DNA from: Flavimaricola sp.
Lineage (GTDB): Bacteria > Pseudomonadota > Alphaproteobacteria > Rhodobacterales > Rhodobacteraceae
NCBI GenBank assembly: GCA_029255105.1
Contig: JAQWWH010000043.1
Coordinates: 1 to 38,813 of the forward strand
Direction of reading: 5' to 3'
DNA length: 38,813 bases
The position numbers and the translations under genes are program-made. Shown one piece after another: positions 9,293-19,109 of this stretch (the first letter of the stretch is position 1; each line of letters begins with the position of its first letter). The notes below the pieces were generated by a model. It was given only the letters and a program-made list of their open reading frames with translations, ran no database searches and had not been told where the DNA came from.

Positions 9293-10084
9293 ATGTCCGA
9301 ACTCGCTATCGACCGCGACATCGACCGGAGCCACATGACGGTCTCTGACGAGGTGGCCATTCAGATCGACCAGATGAACAAGTGGTTCGGGACGTTCCAC
9401 GTCCTGCGCGACATCAACCTGACCGTTTACCGGGGGGAGCGGATCGTGATCTGCGGCCCCTCCGGATCGGGCAAGTCGACGCTGATCCGCTGCATCAACC
9501 GCCTGGAAGAGCACCAGGCTGGGACCATCATGGTCGATGGGACCGAACTGTCATCGGATTTGAAGAACATCGACAAGATCCGATCGGAAGTAGGCATGTG
9601 CTTTCAGCACTTCAACCTGTTTCCGCACCTGACGATCCTTGAGAATTGCACCCTCGCGCCGATCTGGGTCCGCAAGACACCCAAGAAGGAAGCCGAGGAA
9701 ACGGCGATGCATTTTCTTGAAAAGGTGAAGATCCCCGAGCAGGCCAACAAGTATCCCGGACAGTTGTCCGGCGGTCAGCAGCAGCGTGTGGCAATTGCCC
9801 GGTCGCTGTGCATGAAGCCGCGCATCATGCTGTTTGACGAGCCGACTTCGGCGCTGGACCCCGAGATGATTAAGGAGGTCCTTGATACCATGATCGAGTT
9901 GGCCGAAGAGGGCATGACGATGCTTTGCGTGACCCACGAGATGGGCTTTGCCCAGGCGGTGGCGAACCGCGTCATCTTTATGGACCAGGGCCAGATCGTG
10001 GAGCAGAACGAACCGAAAGAGTTCTTCAACAATCCTCAGTCGGATCGGACCAAGTTGTTCCTGAGCCAGATCCTGGGTCACTGA
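9293..10084 (+). CDS. bztD: Amino-acid ABC transporter ATP-binding protein (AapP/BztD)
   Basis: The 263-aa cytoplasmic ATPase energises the importer. Walker A (GPSGSGKST), Q-loop ([10 protein letters not shown]), signature (LSGGQQQR), Walker B with D-loop ([14 protein letters not shown]) and H-loop (CVTHEMGFA) are all intact. This is the polar amino-acid type of ABC ATPase. Homologues often begin near residues 13-20, so a slightly later start is possible, but AAGGAG precedes the ATG used here. It is the last gene of the operon, and a terminator follows. Confidence 0.95.
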   Translation: MSELAIDRDIDRSHMTVSDEVAIQIDQMNKWFGTFHVLRDINLTVYRGERIVICGPSGSGKSTLIRCINRLEEHQAGTIMVDGTELSSDLKNIDKIRSEVGMCFQHFNLFPHLTILENCTLAPIWVRKTPKKEAEETAMHFLEKVKIPEQANKYPGQLSGGQQQRVAIARSLCMKPRIMLFDEPTSALDPEMIKEVLDTMIELAEEGMTMLCVTHEMGFAQAVANRVIFMDQGQIVEQNEPKEFFNNPQSDRTKLFLSQILGH

Positions 10085-10118
10085 GCGCGCTGATTTTTTG
10101 AGTATTTAGGACGAAGCG

Positions 10119-10147
10119 AAGGGGGAACCGTCAGGTTTCCCCTTTAG
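10119..10147. terminator. Bidirectional terminator between the ABC operon and sixA
   Basis: An 11-bp stem (one G-U pair) with a GTCA loop lies at 10119-10144, between two convergent genes. On the + strand it is followed by TTTAG, and on the minus strand the stem itself starts with As. It overlaps the sixA stop codon. Confidence 0.65.
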
Positions 10148-10659
10148 TCGTTGCGGCCCATCAGATCGGCGGGAATGGCGAAATCAACGAGGGTGCCTTG
10201 TGCGGCCCCGATTTTGGACCAGTCAGTCGTCTTGAAGGCGATGATTGCCGTGGCGCAGGTGGGATAGTCCCCGTAGCGCGGATGGGCTGGCCGCGCGGGC
10301 AAAAGGCCGCAGGCAAGGCTGCCGATGCCCGGGTTGTGGCCCACGAGGGCCACTGTCTGCCCTGTCGCCTTGCGCAACTGGTCGATCATTCCTGTGGCGC
10401 TTGCGTGGTAGAGCGTGCTGAGTGTCAGGACCTGAGGCTGTATCGGCCATTCCGGCAGCATGAGCGCCAGCGTTTCAACGGTTCTTGCAGCGTCCGAGCA
10501 CAGAACCTGATCGGGGCAATATCCTTTTTCGGCGATCCACCGTCCCATGACGGGGGCCGCCGCCCGTCCGCGGGTGTTGAGCACCCTTGCGTGATCCTCC
10601 GAGAAGGGGTCATCCCAGCTTGATTTCGCATGGCGGATGAGAACGAGGGTCAGGGTCAT
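10144..10659 (-). CDS. SixA-like histidine phosphatase
   Basis: The 171-aa histidine-phosphatase superfamily protein has the catalytic motif LVLIRHAKSSWDDP near the N-terminus. The second conserved His is in ALVGHNPGIGSL. The family includes SixA, which removes phosphate from phosphohistidine on signalling or phosphotransfer proteins. The substrate here is unknown. The start at 10659 forms an ATGA overlap with the upstream ferredoxin-like gene. The frame stays open further upstream but lacks family similarity. It is last in the minus-strand yidC-to-sixA run. Confidence 0.88.
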   Translation of the reverse strand: MTLTLVLIRHAKSSWDDPFSEDHARVLNTRGRAAAPVMGRWIAEKGYCPDQVLCSDAARTVETLALMLPEWPIQPQVLTLSTLYHASATGMIDQLRKATGQTVALVGHNPGIGSLACGLLPARPAHPRYGDYPTCATAIIAFKTTDWSKIGAAQGTLVDFAIPADLMGRND

Positions 10660-11306
10660 CTTGGGGCGAAAGCCTCCATGTGGAAGGCCGATTGCGCGGG
10701 CATCCGTCTGGAGGCGCCAACGGGGCAGGCCCGGCGCACAAGGCAGCCACCAGTCCGGCAAGTGCTGCCTGCTGTCGTATCGAGCCAGGATTTGCAGGAC
10801 GGGACGACATAGCCCGCTAGAGTAAGGGCCCCGGCGGGGCAGGCGGTGCGGCAGGGCTGGTCCGGGCAGGTTACGCATGGTGCTGGTTCTAGAGCGGGTG
10901 GCGCTTCTGTCGTCAGCCCGATGGCGCCACGGTACGAGATGAAAAGCCCTGCGGTGTCATGGACCAAGAGCCCGACCGGTGACGGCCAGGCCCGTCCAGA
11001 GCGTGTTGCCCAGCTGATGAAGGGCTGAAACGGTGGGCCGCCGAAGGGGAAGTAGGCCTTGGTCCCTGTGTCGCAGGCAAGCTTGCCGATCACCCGCCGC
11101 GACCAGCGATCCAGCGGGTCTGGCTGGCCGTCCCAGAATTCAGCTTCTGTAGAGATCTGGGGCCAAAAGGACGGCTCATTCGGTGCGAGCATGAGGACTG
11201 ACCGGATCGACGTATGCAGCCCGTCCTCGGGCAGGACCGGCGCATGCCCCGCAACCATCAGGCCGTTCTGGGCCGCCAGGGTCTGAATGGTCGCGGTCAG
11301 GGTCAT
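10656..11306 (-). CDS. Ferredoxin-like iron-sulfur protein
   Basis: The 216-aa cytoplasmic protein has a globular N-terminal region of about 130 residues. The C-terminal region is cysteine-rich, with [18 protein letters not shown] followed by C...[15 protein letters not shown], which fits one or two 4Fe-4S clusters. Related proteins in Rhodobacteraceae are simply called ferredoxin. The overall form recalls the electron-transfer part of QueG-like proteins, but no cobalamin motif is visible. It overlaps argB upstream and sixA downstream by 4 bp each, so it is part of the same operon. Its partner is unknown. Confidence 0.75.
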   Translation of the reverse strand: MTLTATIQTLAAQNGLMVAGHAPVLPEDGLHTSIRSVLMLAPNEPSFWPQISTEAEFWDGQPDPLDRWSRRVIGKLACDTGTKAYFPFGGPPFQPFISWATRSGRAWPSPVGLLVHDTAGLFISYRGAIGLTTEAPPALEPAPCVTCPDQPCRTACPAGALTLAGYVVPSCKSWLDTTAGSTCRTGGCLVRRACPVGASRRMPAQSAFHMEAFAPR

Positions 11307-12196
11307 GGTCGGTGCGGTTTTACCCGAGGCTCCGTCGAGCGGATGATGGAGCCTGCGCCATGCTCGGTAAACAGTTCAAGCAGACTGGCGTTGGGAAGCC
11401 TGCCGTCAAGGATAACGACGGCCCTGACGCCAGCGTCTAGGGCGGCGAGCGCTGTCTCAGTCTTTGGGATCATGCCACCTGCGATGGTGCCATCCGCGAT
11501 CATCTGGCGGACCTGATCGGGGCTGAGTTGGGTGACGATCTGGCCGCTTGCGTCCTTGACCCCTGGTACGTCAGTCAAGAGCAAAAGCCGGTCCGCCTGA
11601 AGCGCACCTGCTATGGCCCCGGCTGCGGTGTCGCCGTTTACGTTGAACGTCTCGTTCGAGTTCATGCCAGTTGCAACGGGGGCCACGACGGGGATGATGC
11701 CGGCCTTGAACAGATCGCGCAGCACCTGGACGTTCATCTCGCAGGGCCGACCGACAAAGCCCAGTTCGGGATCGTCTGGTTCGGCCACCATCAGATCGTC
11801 GTCCTTGCCTGACAGCCCGACGGCGCGGCCGCCTTCGTCCATGATGGCCTGCACGATCCGCTTGTTCACCAGTCCGGTCAGAACCATCTCGACGACCTGT
11901 ACGGTTGCCTTGTCCGTGACCCGCTTGCCCCGGACGAATTCGGATTTAATCCCAAGCTTGGCGAGCATTTCGTTGATCATCGGGCCGCCGCCGTGGACCA
12001 CCACCGGGTTCACCCCGACCTGGCGCATCAGAACGATATCGCGGGCAAACTGCGCCATGGCGTCGTCGTCACCCATCGCATTGCCGCCGAATTTCACGAC
12101 CACAACTGCCCCCGAATAGCGCTGCATGTAGGGCAGGGCCTCGGACAGGGTGCGGGCGGTGGCGAGCCAGTCTCGGTTCATGTTCTGGGTCCTCAT
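11303..12196 (-). CDS. argB: Acetylglutamate kinase
   Basis: The 297-aa enzyme phosphorylates N-acetyl-L-glutamate, the second step of arginine biosynthesis. Amino-acid kinase motifs are visible: [13 protein letters not shown] (phosphate loop), [14 protein letters not shown] (substrate loop), [15 protein letters not shown] and [15 protein letters not shown]. The start at 12196 follows GAGAGG. An ATG five codons later (12181) follows AGGA and is possible. It lies 27 bases after engB and overlaps the ferredoxin-like gene by 4 bp. Confidence 0.96.
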   Translation of the reverse strand: MRTQNMNRDWLATARTLSEALPYMQRYSGAVVVVKFGGNAMGDDDAMAQFARDIVLMRQVGVNPVVVHGGGPMINEMLAKLGIKSEFVRGKRVTDKATVQVVEMVLTGLVNKRIVQAIMDEGGRAVGLSGKDDDLMVAEPDDPELGFVGRPCEMNVQVLRDLFKAGIIPVVAPVATGMNSNETFNVNGDTAAGAIAGALQADRLLLLTDVPGVKDASGQIVTQLSPDQVRQMIADGTIAGGMIPKTETALAALDAGVRAVVILDGRLPNASLLELFTEHGAGSIIRSTEPRVKPHRP

Positions 12197-12223
12197 TGTC
12201 GTGGCCTCTCTGCCAAAGTCCGC

Positions 12224-12877
12224 CTAGTTGATGCCGGCAATAATGGCCCGCAGGGTGGCAATACCATCGCCCTTTTCGGACGAGGTCAAAAGCAACTCTG
12301 GATAAGCGGCGGGATGGCGGGACAGGGCGGCCCGTGTGGTGACAAGCGATGCGTCCAGTTCAGCGGCGTTGACCTTGTCGATCTTCGTCATGACGCATTG
12401 GAAGGGGACAGCCGCCTTGTCGAGCAGGGACATGATTTCTTCGTCGACCGGTTTGGCGCCGTGCCGGGCGTCGATCAGGACGAAAGCCCGCCGCAGGGTG
12501 GGCCGGCCGGCAAGATAAGACTTCAGCAGCTTTTGCCATTTCTCGACCACGGACAGCGGGGCCTTGGCATAACCATAGCCGGGCAGGTCGACCAGATAAT
12601 GCTCTGGCCCGGTGGTGAAAAAGTTGATCTCTTGCGTCCGTCCCGGTGTGTTGGAGGCCCGGGCAATGGACTTGCGCCCCGTCACGGCGTTGATCAAGGA
12701 CGACTTGCCAACGTTGGATCGCCCGGCAAAGCAAACTTCGGCCCGGTCGGCAGGGGGCAGGCCGGACATAGCGACCACCCCTTTGACAAAATCGACGGGT
12801 CCGGCAAACAAGAGCCGTCCCTTTTCAAGGGCGGCCGCGTCGGGCTCTTCGGCGATGGGAAAGGTCAGTTGCATCAT
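12224..12877 (-). CDS. engB: Ribosome-biogenesis GTPase EngB (YihA/YsxC)
   Basis: The 217-aa TRAFAC-class GTPase is needed for late 50S assembly. G1 (GRSNVGKSSLINA), G2 region (SNTPGRTQEINFF), G3 (DLPGYGYAKAP), G4 (TKIDKV) and G5 (TSSEKGDG) are all intact. The first of two consecutive ATGs (12877) overlaps the MOSC stop as ATGA; the second would give TGATG. Either way the gene is coupled to the MOSC gene. The neighbour order yidC-MOSC-engB-argB is typical of Rhodobacterales. Confidence 0.96.
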   Translation of the reverse strand: MMQLTFPIAEEPDAAALEKGRLLFAGPVDFVKGVVAMSGLPPADRAEVCFAGRSNVGKSSLINAVTGRKSIARASNTPGRTQEINFFTTGPEHYLVDLPGYGYAKAPLSVVEKWQKLLKSYLAGRPTLRRAFVLIDARHGAKPVDEEIMSLLDKAAVPFQCVMTKIDKVNAAELDASLVTTRAALSRHPAAYPELLLTSSEKGDGIATLRAIIAGIN

Positions 12878-13632
12878 GCGTTCTCTTCTGCCTGATCGCC
12901 CAGGTCAATGCGACCCCCAGCGACGACTTCTGAATAGAGGCCAAAGTCGTGATGGCCCCAACCTTGTTTCAGGGCACCAAGGGTATCGACGTCGCGCTTC
13001 CCGGTTTTGGGGTTGGCGGTTGTGTGTAGGCAACGCTGGATGCGTTCTCGGACGATAAGGGTCGCCGATCCGATCCGCAGCTCTTTGCCGATCCAGCCCC
13101 ATTCCTCCCATGCGGAAAGACCGTCGATCCAGATGTTGCCGCGCCAGCGTTCCGGTTCAAACTCAAAGCCCAGTTGGGCCTCTACGGCGCGGTGCGAGGC
13201 TGTATTCATGATTGATATGGAGGGATACTCGCTGTCTGTCATTCCACGGCCGGGTACAGCGACGATCCGGGCAGGCTGTGGTCGTTGTGTCGGAGTAAGG
13301 GGCGCGATCCACTCAAAGAAACCCGTCGCCTCATCTGGGATTTCGGGATGAAACTGGTAGGTCCCAAGCGTTGCGTGGGTCAGTGTGACTTGGCCAGTTG
13401 CCTCATTAAGCTGGGACGAGAGGCCGGCGAGCCCAGGCGTATTTGTACCGATCATGAAGTTCTTGCAGGGCACCCATTCCGGTTGTTCAGTGTCAAACGC
13501 ACCGATTCCTGACAGGACGGCCCAATGTCGATCCCACGGCATGGTCTGGCCCCGCGACAGGGTCACGCTTTGCAGTGCCTCCCGCCCGTGGCTCTTGATC
13601 GGGTGCCGCCAGAGTGCGGCGACCCGGCCCAT
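12874..13632 (-). CDS. MOSC domain protein
   Basis: The 252-aa protein has an N-terminal beta-barrel-like segment (VAALWRHPIKSHGREAL) and a C-terminal MOSC domain. MOSC proteins use a conserved Cys to carry sulfur to metals such as the molybdenum cofactor. The likely Cys is in ERIQRCLHTTANPKTGKRD (about residue 205). Family members act as molybdenum-cofactor sulfurases or reduce N-hydroxylated compounds; the substrate here is unknown. ATG at 13632 gives a TGATG junction with yidC; a GTG at 13635 is an alternative. Confidence 0.88.
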   Translation of the reverse strand: MGRVAALWRHPIKSHGREALQSVTLSRGQTMPWDRHWAVLSGIGAFDTEQPEWVPCKNFMIGTNTPGLAGLSSQLNEATGQVTLTHATLGTYQFHPEIPDEATGFFEWIAPLTPTQRPQPARIVAVPGRGMTDSEYPSISIMNTASHRAVEAQLGFEFEPERWRGNIWIDGLSAWEEWGWIGKELRIGSATLIVRERIQRCLHTTANPKTGKRDVDTLGALKQGWGHHDFGLYSEVVAGGRIDLGDQAEENA

Positions 13633-15482
13633 CACTTCCCGCCCGGCGATTTCGTGGGCTTTGACGATTTGTTGGCGGCCACGGCCTCAGGCTTTTTGCG
13701 TTTGAAGCTGGATAGGATGTTGCCGAAGACGTCCGGCCGATGCCCATGGCTGCGCATGATCAGGTACTGCTGGGTGAAGGTAATTGTGTTGTTCGCGATC
13801 CAGTATAGGACGAGGCCGCTTGCAAATGATCCCAGCATGAACATGAAGATCCAGGGCATCCAGGCAAAGATCATCTGCTGGGTCGGGTCTGTTGGGGCCG
13901 GGTTCAGCTTTTGTTGCATCCACATGGAAATGCCCAGAAGGATCGGCAGGACACCCAGTGAGAAGATGAAGAAGATGCTGCCTTGATCTGGCGTCGCATA
14001 GGGCAACAGACCAAAGAGGTTCAGGATCGACGACGGATCGGGTGCGCTCAGGTCACGGATCCAGCCAAGCCAGGGGGCATGCCGCAATTCGATGGTGACG
14101 AAGATCACCTTGTAGAGCGAGAAAAAGATCGGGATCTGCAAAAGGATCGGCAAACAGCCCGAGGCGGGGTTTACCTTGTTGTCCTTATAAAGCTTCATCA
14201 TCCCTTGCTGCATTTTCTGGCGATCATCGCCCGCAGCTTCCTTGAGCTTTTCCATCTCGGGCTGAAGCTCTTTCATCTTGGCCATGGAGACGTAGGATTT
14301 ATAGGCTAGAGGCAACAGGATCGCCTTGATGCAAAGCGTCAGCAGGATGATCGACCAGCCCATGTTGCCAAGGAAGCCATGCAGGAAGTGTAGCAGCCAG
14401 AAGATCGGCTTGGTCAGAAAGAAGAACCAGCCCCAGTCGATCGAATCGAGAAAGCCGGCGATCTGTCCATCGTCTTGGTAACCGCGGATCGTCTCCCATT
14501 CCTTTGCCCCGGCGAAAAGCTGGCTGTTGGCCGTGACCGTCGCACCCGCTGCCACCACCTGAGCCGGGAACACCGTCTCGGTCTGGAAGATGTTGCTGGC
14601 CTCGTTGTAGCGGGCGATGGAACGGAAGCTGGTGCCCTGTTCGGGGATCAGCGTCGTCATCCAGTACTTGTCGGTGAAGCCGATCCACCCGTCCTGTGTG
14701 GCTTCGAGCGTATCAGAGAGCCCCAGCCCGCGAGGATCGGCATCCATTTTGGGCAGACCTTTGTAGTCGATTTCCTGCAACTCGCCGTCTGTTCTGCGCA
14801 CCACGCCCTCGTGAAGGATGAAGAAAGTGGTGGAATCAGGGCGGCCATGTCGGGCGATCAGACCGTAGGGCGCAAGGGTGACCGGGGTCGTGCTGTTGTT
14901 CTCGACCGACTGTTGGACAGAGAACATGAAATCCTCGTCCACGGAAATGCTGCGCCGAAAGACCAGTCCTGCGCCGTTGTCCCACACAAGGTTCACTGGG
15001 GTTGACGCGGTGAGTGTTTCGCCACTTTCCAGTTGCCAGACAGTGTTGGGCCCGGGGACCGACTCTGGGTCAACGCCTGCGCCAGGGGCCCATCCGTATA
15101 GGGTGTAATAGGCAAATTCCTGACCGACAGGGCTAAGCAGCCGCACAAGGTCCGACGTCGGGTCGAGGGTTTCGCGATAGGTGGCCAAAGACAGATCATC
15201 GATCCGACCACCCTGAAGCGAGATGCTGCCTGTCAGGTGGGACGTCATGATTGGCAGGCGCGCAGCCTCTGGCGCTGCTTCGGGGACAACCGCGATATCA
15301 CCGGTGGCCGTTGCTGGGCCAACCGCATCAGGAGTCGCCAGCCCGCTGGGGTCCGCAGCAACGATCGCATCCGGCAGAGAGGTTGGTACAGGTTCTTCCG
15401 GCGGAAACAGGATGAACCAGGTCAATATGACTAGGAAGCTGAGTGCCGTCGCAAGGATGAGATTCTTGTTCTGATCGTCCAT
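13632..15482 (-). CDS. yidC: Membrane protein insertase YidC
   Basis: The 616-aa insertase places proteins in the inner membrane, alone or with SecYEG. It has an N-terminal helix (about 8-26), a large periplasmic domain (about 50-350) and the conserved C-terminal helical core. The core includes NMGWSIILLTLCIKAILLP, the basic cytoplasmic loop with MAKMKELQPEMEKLKE, and NPASGCLPILLQIPIFFSLY. The start at 15482 (MDDQNKNL) matches Gram-negative YidC starts; the frame is open 19 codons further upstream. It is first in the operon yidC-MOSC-engB-argB-ferredoxin-sixA. The 237 bases between it and the EAL gene hold no gene I can support. Confidence 0.96.
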   Translation of the reverse strand: MDDQNKNLILATALSFLVILTWFILFPPEEPVPTSLPDAIVAADPSGLATPDAVGPATATGDIAVVPEAAPEAARLPIMTSHLTGSISLQGGRIDDLSLATYRETLDPTSDLVRLLSPVGQEFAYYTLYGWAPGAGVDPESVPGPNTVWQLESGETLTASTPVNLVWDNGAGLVFRRSISVDEDFMFSVQQSVENNSTTPVTLAPYGLIARHGRPDSTTFFILHEGVVRRTDGELQEIDYKGLPKMDADPRGLGLSDTLEATQDGWIGFTDKYWMTTLIPEQGTSFRSIARYNEASNIFQTETVFPAQVVAAGATVTANSQLFAGAKEWETIRGYQDDGQIAGFLDSIDWGWFFFLTKPIFWLLHFLHGFLGNMGWSIILLTLCIKAILLPLAYKSYVSMAKMKELQPEMEKLKEAAGDDRQKMQQGMMKLYKDNKVNPASGCLPILLQIPIFFSLYKVIFVTIELRHAPWLGWIRDLSAPDPSSILNLFGLLPYATPDQGSIFFIFSLGVLPILLGISMWMQQKLNPAPTDPTQQMIFAWMPWIFMFMLGSFASGLVLYWIANNTITFTQQYLIMRSHGHRPDVFGNILSSFKRKKPEAVAANKSSKPTKSPGGK

Positions 15483-15719
15483 AACAACCGCGCCCCGTTT
15501 AGCAGATTTGTCTTGGTATCTGAGTTCAGGCAGGTTCAACAGGTGGAGGGGTGAAAGGTCAAGCAGTTTTCCTGAATTACAAGGGTAGTGCCGGTCAGGT
15601 CGGTCGCTGTGTCGCGGCCGGCGGGTCAGCGATCTGTTCCGGATATCAAGGGGTCATGGCAACATGGGACCGGCGATGGGACCGGCAGGGCGCTTTGAAT
15701 GGGATCAAAGTGGGCCAGT

Positions 15720-17261
15720 TCAAATTGCCTTGAGCTGCTTGAGCGAACTTCCCTGAGTCGTGCCCCGGTAGCTTCTGATCCAGGCATCCGCTTCGGCCAG
15801 AGGCATTGGGCGCGCGATCCCGAAACCCTGTACATGCCCGCACCCCAACTGCAGCAGCATCCGCTGCTCTTCCGGGGTCTCTACCCCTTCGGCCAGGGTA
15901 TCCAGGCCCAGCCGATCCGCCATGGTCAGGATCGCGGCCACCATTTTCTGTTGTTCGGGGTCTTCATCAATATGTGTCACGAAGGACCGGTCGATCTTGA
16001 TCCGCTCAATCGCGAACCGGCGAATGGACGTGATCGAGGCGTTGCCTGTCCCGAAGTCGTCCAGATCGAGGCAACAACCAAGACGGGCAAGTCCGGCTAG
16101 GTTGCGGATCACCACGTCGTCTGTCTTGCTCGCGACAACCGTTTCGAGGACTTCGACGACCAATCTATCGGGGGTCAAATCGTATCGATCCAACTCCCAG
16201 CAGATGCGGTCGACCAGCCGGGGATCGCACAGTTCATCGGACGAAAAGTTCACGCCGATCCGCGGAATGTCAAAGCCATTGGCATCCCAGTGCCGGATCG
16301 CCTCTAGCGCCTCGATGATCATCCGCTCTCCAAGTCGGCCCATCAGACCCGCCTGTTCCAGTGCAGGCAGGAATTCCGAAGGCGGGATCAGGCCCCGCTC
16401 GGGGTGGTGCCACCGGGCCAGCGTTTCAAATCCGGTGATAGCACCTGTTCTGGCCGACAGTTGCGGTTGAAAGTAGGCTCTTATCTGTTTGTCCGACAAT
16501 GCTTCGGATACCTGCTTGGACAGGCTGTGACGCAGGGCGATCCGGTCACGCATCGCGTCGGAATAACTTCTTATTGCCGAAGGCCCGCTTCGCTGCGCTT
16601 CGATCAGTGCAGAGGTTGCAGCCTGCAACAGCATCTCACCGTCTGGCGCGGTTAACCGGTCTGGCAGGCTCAGGCCGATGGACACGGACAAATGCACGGC
16701 GGTTTCACCAGCCGGGATCGCCTCGGATGCGATGCGCTGCACCCGACCTGCAAGCTGGATCGCCGATTCGAGGTCTAGGAGACGGGATGGGGCGAGGGCG
16801 AGGGCGAACGAGGGACCATCCAGGCGAGCCGTCACATCGCCGTCGCGCAAAACAGAGCTGATCCTTTTGCCAATTTCGGCCACGAGGCGGGAGGCCGTTG
16901 CATGGTCATGACGCTCTTCCAAGCGTTTGAAATTGTCGACTTCGACGACAAATGCGGCTGTCTGCCATCCGTCATCCCGGGTCGCCTCGAGAAACTGATC
17001 CAGCGCGTCCACGGCATCCTCCCGTCGGGGCATGTCCCCGCCGCCATCGCGATCTCGAAACAGAGAAATCCTTGGCCGCTTGGAGGTCAGGACAAGGCCA
17101 AAGGGAAAGGCCATTCCCATCAGGAACAACAGGGCGTGGTTTCCGAACGAAATGGCCAGGGCCAGGAGAATGATCGCCAAAGACAGCGCGCGAATGGAGC
17201 GCACCGTCCGCCAGAGTGACCGCAGCCGAGGAAACTTTTCAAACAAGGCTTTCGCTATCAT
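15720..17261 (-). CDS. Membrane EAL-domain protein with degenerate GGDEF (probable c-di-GMP phosphodiesterase)
   Basis: The 513-aa protein has two hydrophobic segments near the N-terminus (about 24-60), a GGDEF-like domain (about 85-245) and an EAL domain (about 260-505). The GGDEF signature is replaced by RLDGPSFAL, so cyclase activity is unlikely. In the EAL domain the signature is ETL (FETLARW), but key blocks remain: IGVNFSSDEL, LDLDDFGTGNAS, IKIDRSFV and LAEGVETPEE. Cleavage of cyclic di-GMP is therefore plausible. Degenerate GGDEF domains in such proteins can bind GTP as a regulator. Upstream is an 8-bp inverted repeat (17288-17295 with 17308-17315). Target behaviour cannot be read from context. 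Confidence 0.88.
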   Translation of the reverse strand: MIAKALFEKFPRLRSLWRTVRSIRALSLAIILLALAISFGNHALLFLMGMAFPFGLVLTSKRPRISLFRDRDGGGDMPRREDAVDALDQFLEATRDDGWQTAAFVVEVDNFKRLEERHDHATASRLVAEIGKRISSVLRDGDVTARLDGPSFALALAPSRLLDLESAIQLAGRVQRIASEAIPAGETAVHLSVSIGLSLPDRLTAPDGEMLLQAATSALIEAQRSGPSAIRSYSDAMRDRIALRHSLSKQVSEALSDKQIRAYFQPQLSARTGAITGFETLARWHHPERGLIPPSEFLPALEQAGLMGRLGERMIIEALEAIRHWDANGFDIPRIGVNFSSDELCDPRLVDRICWELDRYDLTPDRLVVEVLETVVASKTDDVVIRNLAGLARLGCCLDLDDFGTGNASITSIRRFAIERIKIDRSFVTHIDEDPEQQKMVAAILTMADRLGLDTLAEGVETPEEQRMLLQLGCGHVQGFGIARPMPLAEADAWIRSYRGTTQGSSLKQLKAI

Positions 17262-17371
17262 CCCACCAGTCCCTTTCGGTCAGAAAGGATCGGCCTGATG
17301 AAGTTTCGGCCGATCAGTTGGCCGAAATTAGGCAGCGGTTCCTGAGATAGACGTTAATGCGTAAGCCTCAA

Positions 17372-18220
17372 CTACTTTGAATTTTCACTATCCGGCAGGT
17401 TTCGCGTCAGGCCGGCAAAATCAAACAGGGCAGGATCCAGAAGGTGCGAGGGTCGGGCATTCATCAGGGCCCGGAACATGACCTGCCGCCGGCCGGGACT
17501 GTTCTTTTCCCAGCCGTCGAGGATGGATTTCACCTGCTGGCGCTGCAACCCGTCCTGGCTGCCGCATAGATCACAGGGAATGATCGGATAATTCATAGCG
17601 CGGGCAAACCGCTCGCAGTCCGCCTCAGCGACATGGGCAAGAGGGCGGTAAAGGAACAGGTCACCTTCCTCGTTCACCAGCTTGGGCGGCATGGTCGCGA
17701 GCCGCCCACCGTGAAAGAGGTTCATGAAGAATGTCTCGAGTATATCGTCGCGGTGATGACCCAGCACCACGGCCGAGCAGCCTTCTTCGCGGGCGATCCG
17801 ATACAGGTTACCCCGACGCAGGCGCGAACACAGCGAACAGAAGGTCCGGCCCTGCGGTATCTTGTCCATGACGATGGAGTAGGTGTCCTGATACTCGATC
17901 CGGTGGGGAACGCCCATCTTTGTCAGAAATTCGGGCAATACGGTCGCGGGGAAGCCGGGCTGCCCCTGATCCAGATTGCAGGCCAGAAGATCGACCGGCA
18001 ACAGACCCCTCCATTGCAGCTCGTACAGGGCGGCCAATAGGGTATAGCTGTCCTTGCCGCCTGACAGGCAAACCAGCCAGCGGGCCCCTTCTTCGATCAT
18101 GCCATAGTGGTCGATCGCCTCGCGCACGTCGCGCATGATCCGTTTCCGCAACTTGCGGAATTCGGTTGTTTTGGGCGCTCCGTGAAAAAGCGGGTGGATG
18201 TCGTCGGCATCGTCAAGCAT
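17372..18220 (-). CDS. ttcA: tRNA 2-thiocytidine(32) synthetase TtcA
   Basis: The 282-aa ATP-dependent enzyme thiolates cytidine 32 of certain tRNAs using an iron-sulfur cluster. The PP-loop [12 protein letters not shown] lies near residue 55. Cluster-binding cysteine pairs appear as [11 protein letters not shown] and [15 protein letters not shown]. The start at 18220 ([12 protein letters not shown]) is chosen over an in-frame upstream start because family similarity begins there. It precedes the EAL gene by about 110 bases on the same strand, and a separate promoter for that gene is possible. Confidence 0.94.
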   Translation of the reverse strand: MLDDADDIHPLFHGAPKTTEFRKLRKRIMRDVREAIDHYGMIEEGARWLVCLSGGKDSYTLLAALYELQWRGLLPVDLLACNLDQGQPGFPATVLPEFLTKMGVPHRIEYQDTYSIVMDKIPQGRTFCSLCSRLRRGNLYRIAREEGCSAVVLGHHRDDILETFFMNLFHGGRLATMPPKLVNEEGDLFLYRPLAHVAEADCERFARAMNYPIIPCDLCGSQDGLQRQQVKSILDGWEKNSPGRRQVMFRALMNARPSHLLDPALFDFAGLTRNLPDSENSK

Positions 18221-18327
18221 GGATCTGGCTCTAGTGGAGTTGCGACCACCGGGCAAGAGTTCACAAAGGGTCCCAGTTGCATCCGATGCGCCTTGGCCTC
18301 CGTAGAAAGATCAAAGGAGAATTCACC

Positions 18328-18864
18328 ATGCGCTTTCTTGCCGTCGCCGCCTTGGCACTTGTCGCCGCCTGTACGGGCAAACCCTCGTTCAACGATGCCC
18401 CCCTGAGTGATCAGACCCTAAACCTGGAAGAGTTCTTTGACGGAGATCTGGTGGCCTACGGGCAGTTCCAGGATGTTCTGGGCACGGTCCGCCGCAGCTT
18501 TGTGGTCGATATTCATGGCGACTGGGATGGCGAACGCCTGCTTTTGACCGAGGATTTCGTCTACGAGGATGGATCGACCGAGCAGCGGGTCTGGACCCTG
18601 ATCAAGACCGGCCCGGATAGCTGGCAGGGCACAGCCCCCGGCGTGATCGGTGTCGCCACCGGCGAAGAGGATGCAGACCGCTTTAACTGGCGCTATGAGA
18701 TCGACCTCCCGATTCCTTCCGCGGATGGAACGGTCAAGACGATGCGGGTGACCTTCGATGACTGGATGTGGTTGCTAAGCGAGGATCGCTTGTTCAACCG
18801 GGCCTATATCCAGCGATATGACTTTGATATCGGTGACGTGAGCATCACGTTCGAGAAGCTTTAG
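18328..18864 (+). CDS. DUF3833 family lipoprotein
   Basis: The 178-aa protein has a short signal peptide and a lipobox-like LVAAC ending at about residue 16, so it is probably a lipoprotein. The rest matches DUF3833 in pattern: NLEEFFDGDLVAYGQFQD at the start of the domain, WDGERLLLTEDFVYEDGS in the middle, and DDWMWLLSEDRLFNRA near the end. Function is unknown. AAGGAGA precedes the chosen ATG, which excludes a longer upstream reading. It is the only + strand gene between ttcA and yidD and is convergent with yidD, with 23 bases between. Confidence 0.85.
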   Translation: MRFLAVAALALVAACTGKPSFNDAPLSDQTLNLEEFFDGDLVAYGQFQDVLGTVRRSFVVDIHGDWDGERLLLTEDFVYEDGSTEQRVWTLIKTGPDSWQGTAPGVIGVATGEEDADRFNWRYEIDLPIPSADGTVKTMRVTFDDWMWLLSEDRLFNRAYIQRYDFDIGDVSITFEKL

Positions 18865-18887
18865 ATCAGGCGTCCTGCGGGGCTGGC

Positions 18888-19109
18888 CTAATCGGGCACG
18901 TTGTCGATGCCGGACCCGCCAAGGGGATGGCATCGCCCGATCCGCCGCAGGGCGAGCCAGCCGCCCTTGATCCCGCCGTGCTTTTCCAGCGCCTCAAGGG
19001 CGTAGACTGAACATGTCGGGGTATATCGGCAGCCGTGTCCGACCCAGGGGGAAAACACGATCCGATAGGCCTTGACCGGCAGGGCGAGGATATACGCGAG
19101 GGGGGTCAT
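18888..19109 (-). CDS. yidD: Membrane protein insertion efficiency factor YidD
   Basis: The 73-aa membrane-associated protein helps YidC-dependent insertion. The family core is plain: [20 protein letters not shown] followed by [12 protein letters not shown], and [15 protein letters not shown] at the C-terminus. The start at 19109 overlaps the rnpA stop as ATGA. The usual rpmH-rnpA-yidD order is kept, but yidC itself lies about 3.4 kb away, separated by the DUF3833, ttcA and EAL genes. Confidence 0.95.
   Translation of the reverse strand: MTPLAYILALPVKAYRIVFSPWVGHGCRYTPTCSVYALEALEKHGGIKGGWLALRRIGRCHPLGGSGIDNVPD

Noticed and set aside
15650..15695. Tandem GGGACCGG copies
   Set aside because: Only two copies, no conserved context; not a meaningful repeat array or CRISPR.
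17288..17315. 8-bp inverted repeat between ttcA and the EAL gene
   Set aside because: No U-run on either strand and no recognised operator; noted only as a possible structure.
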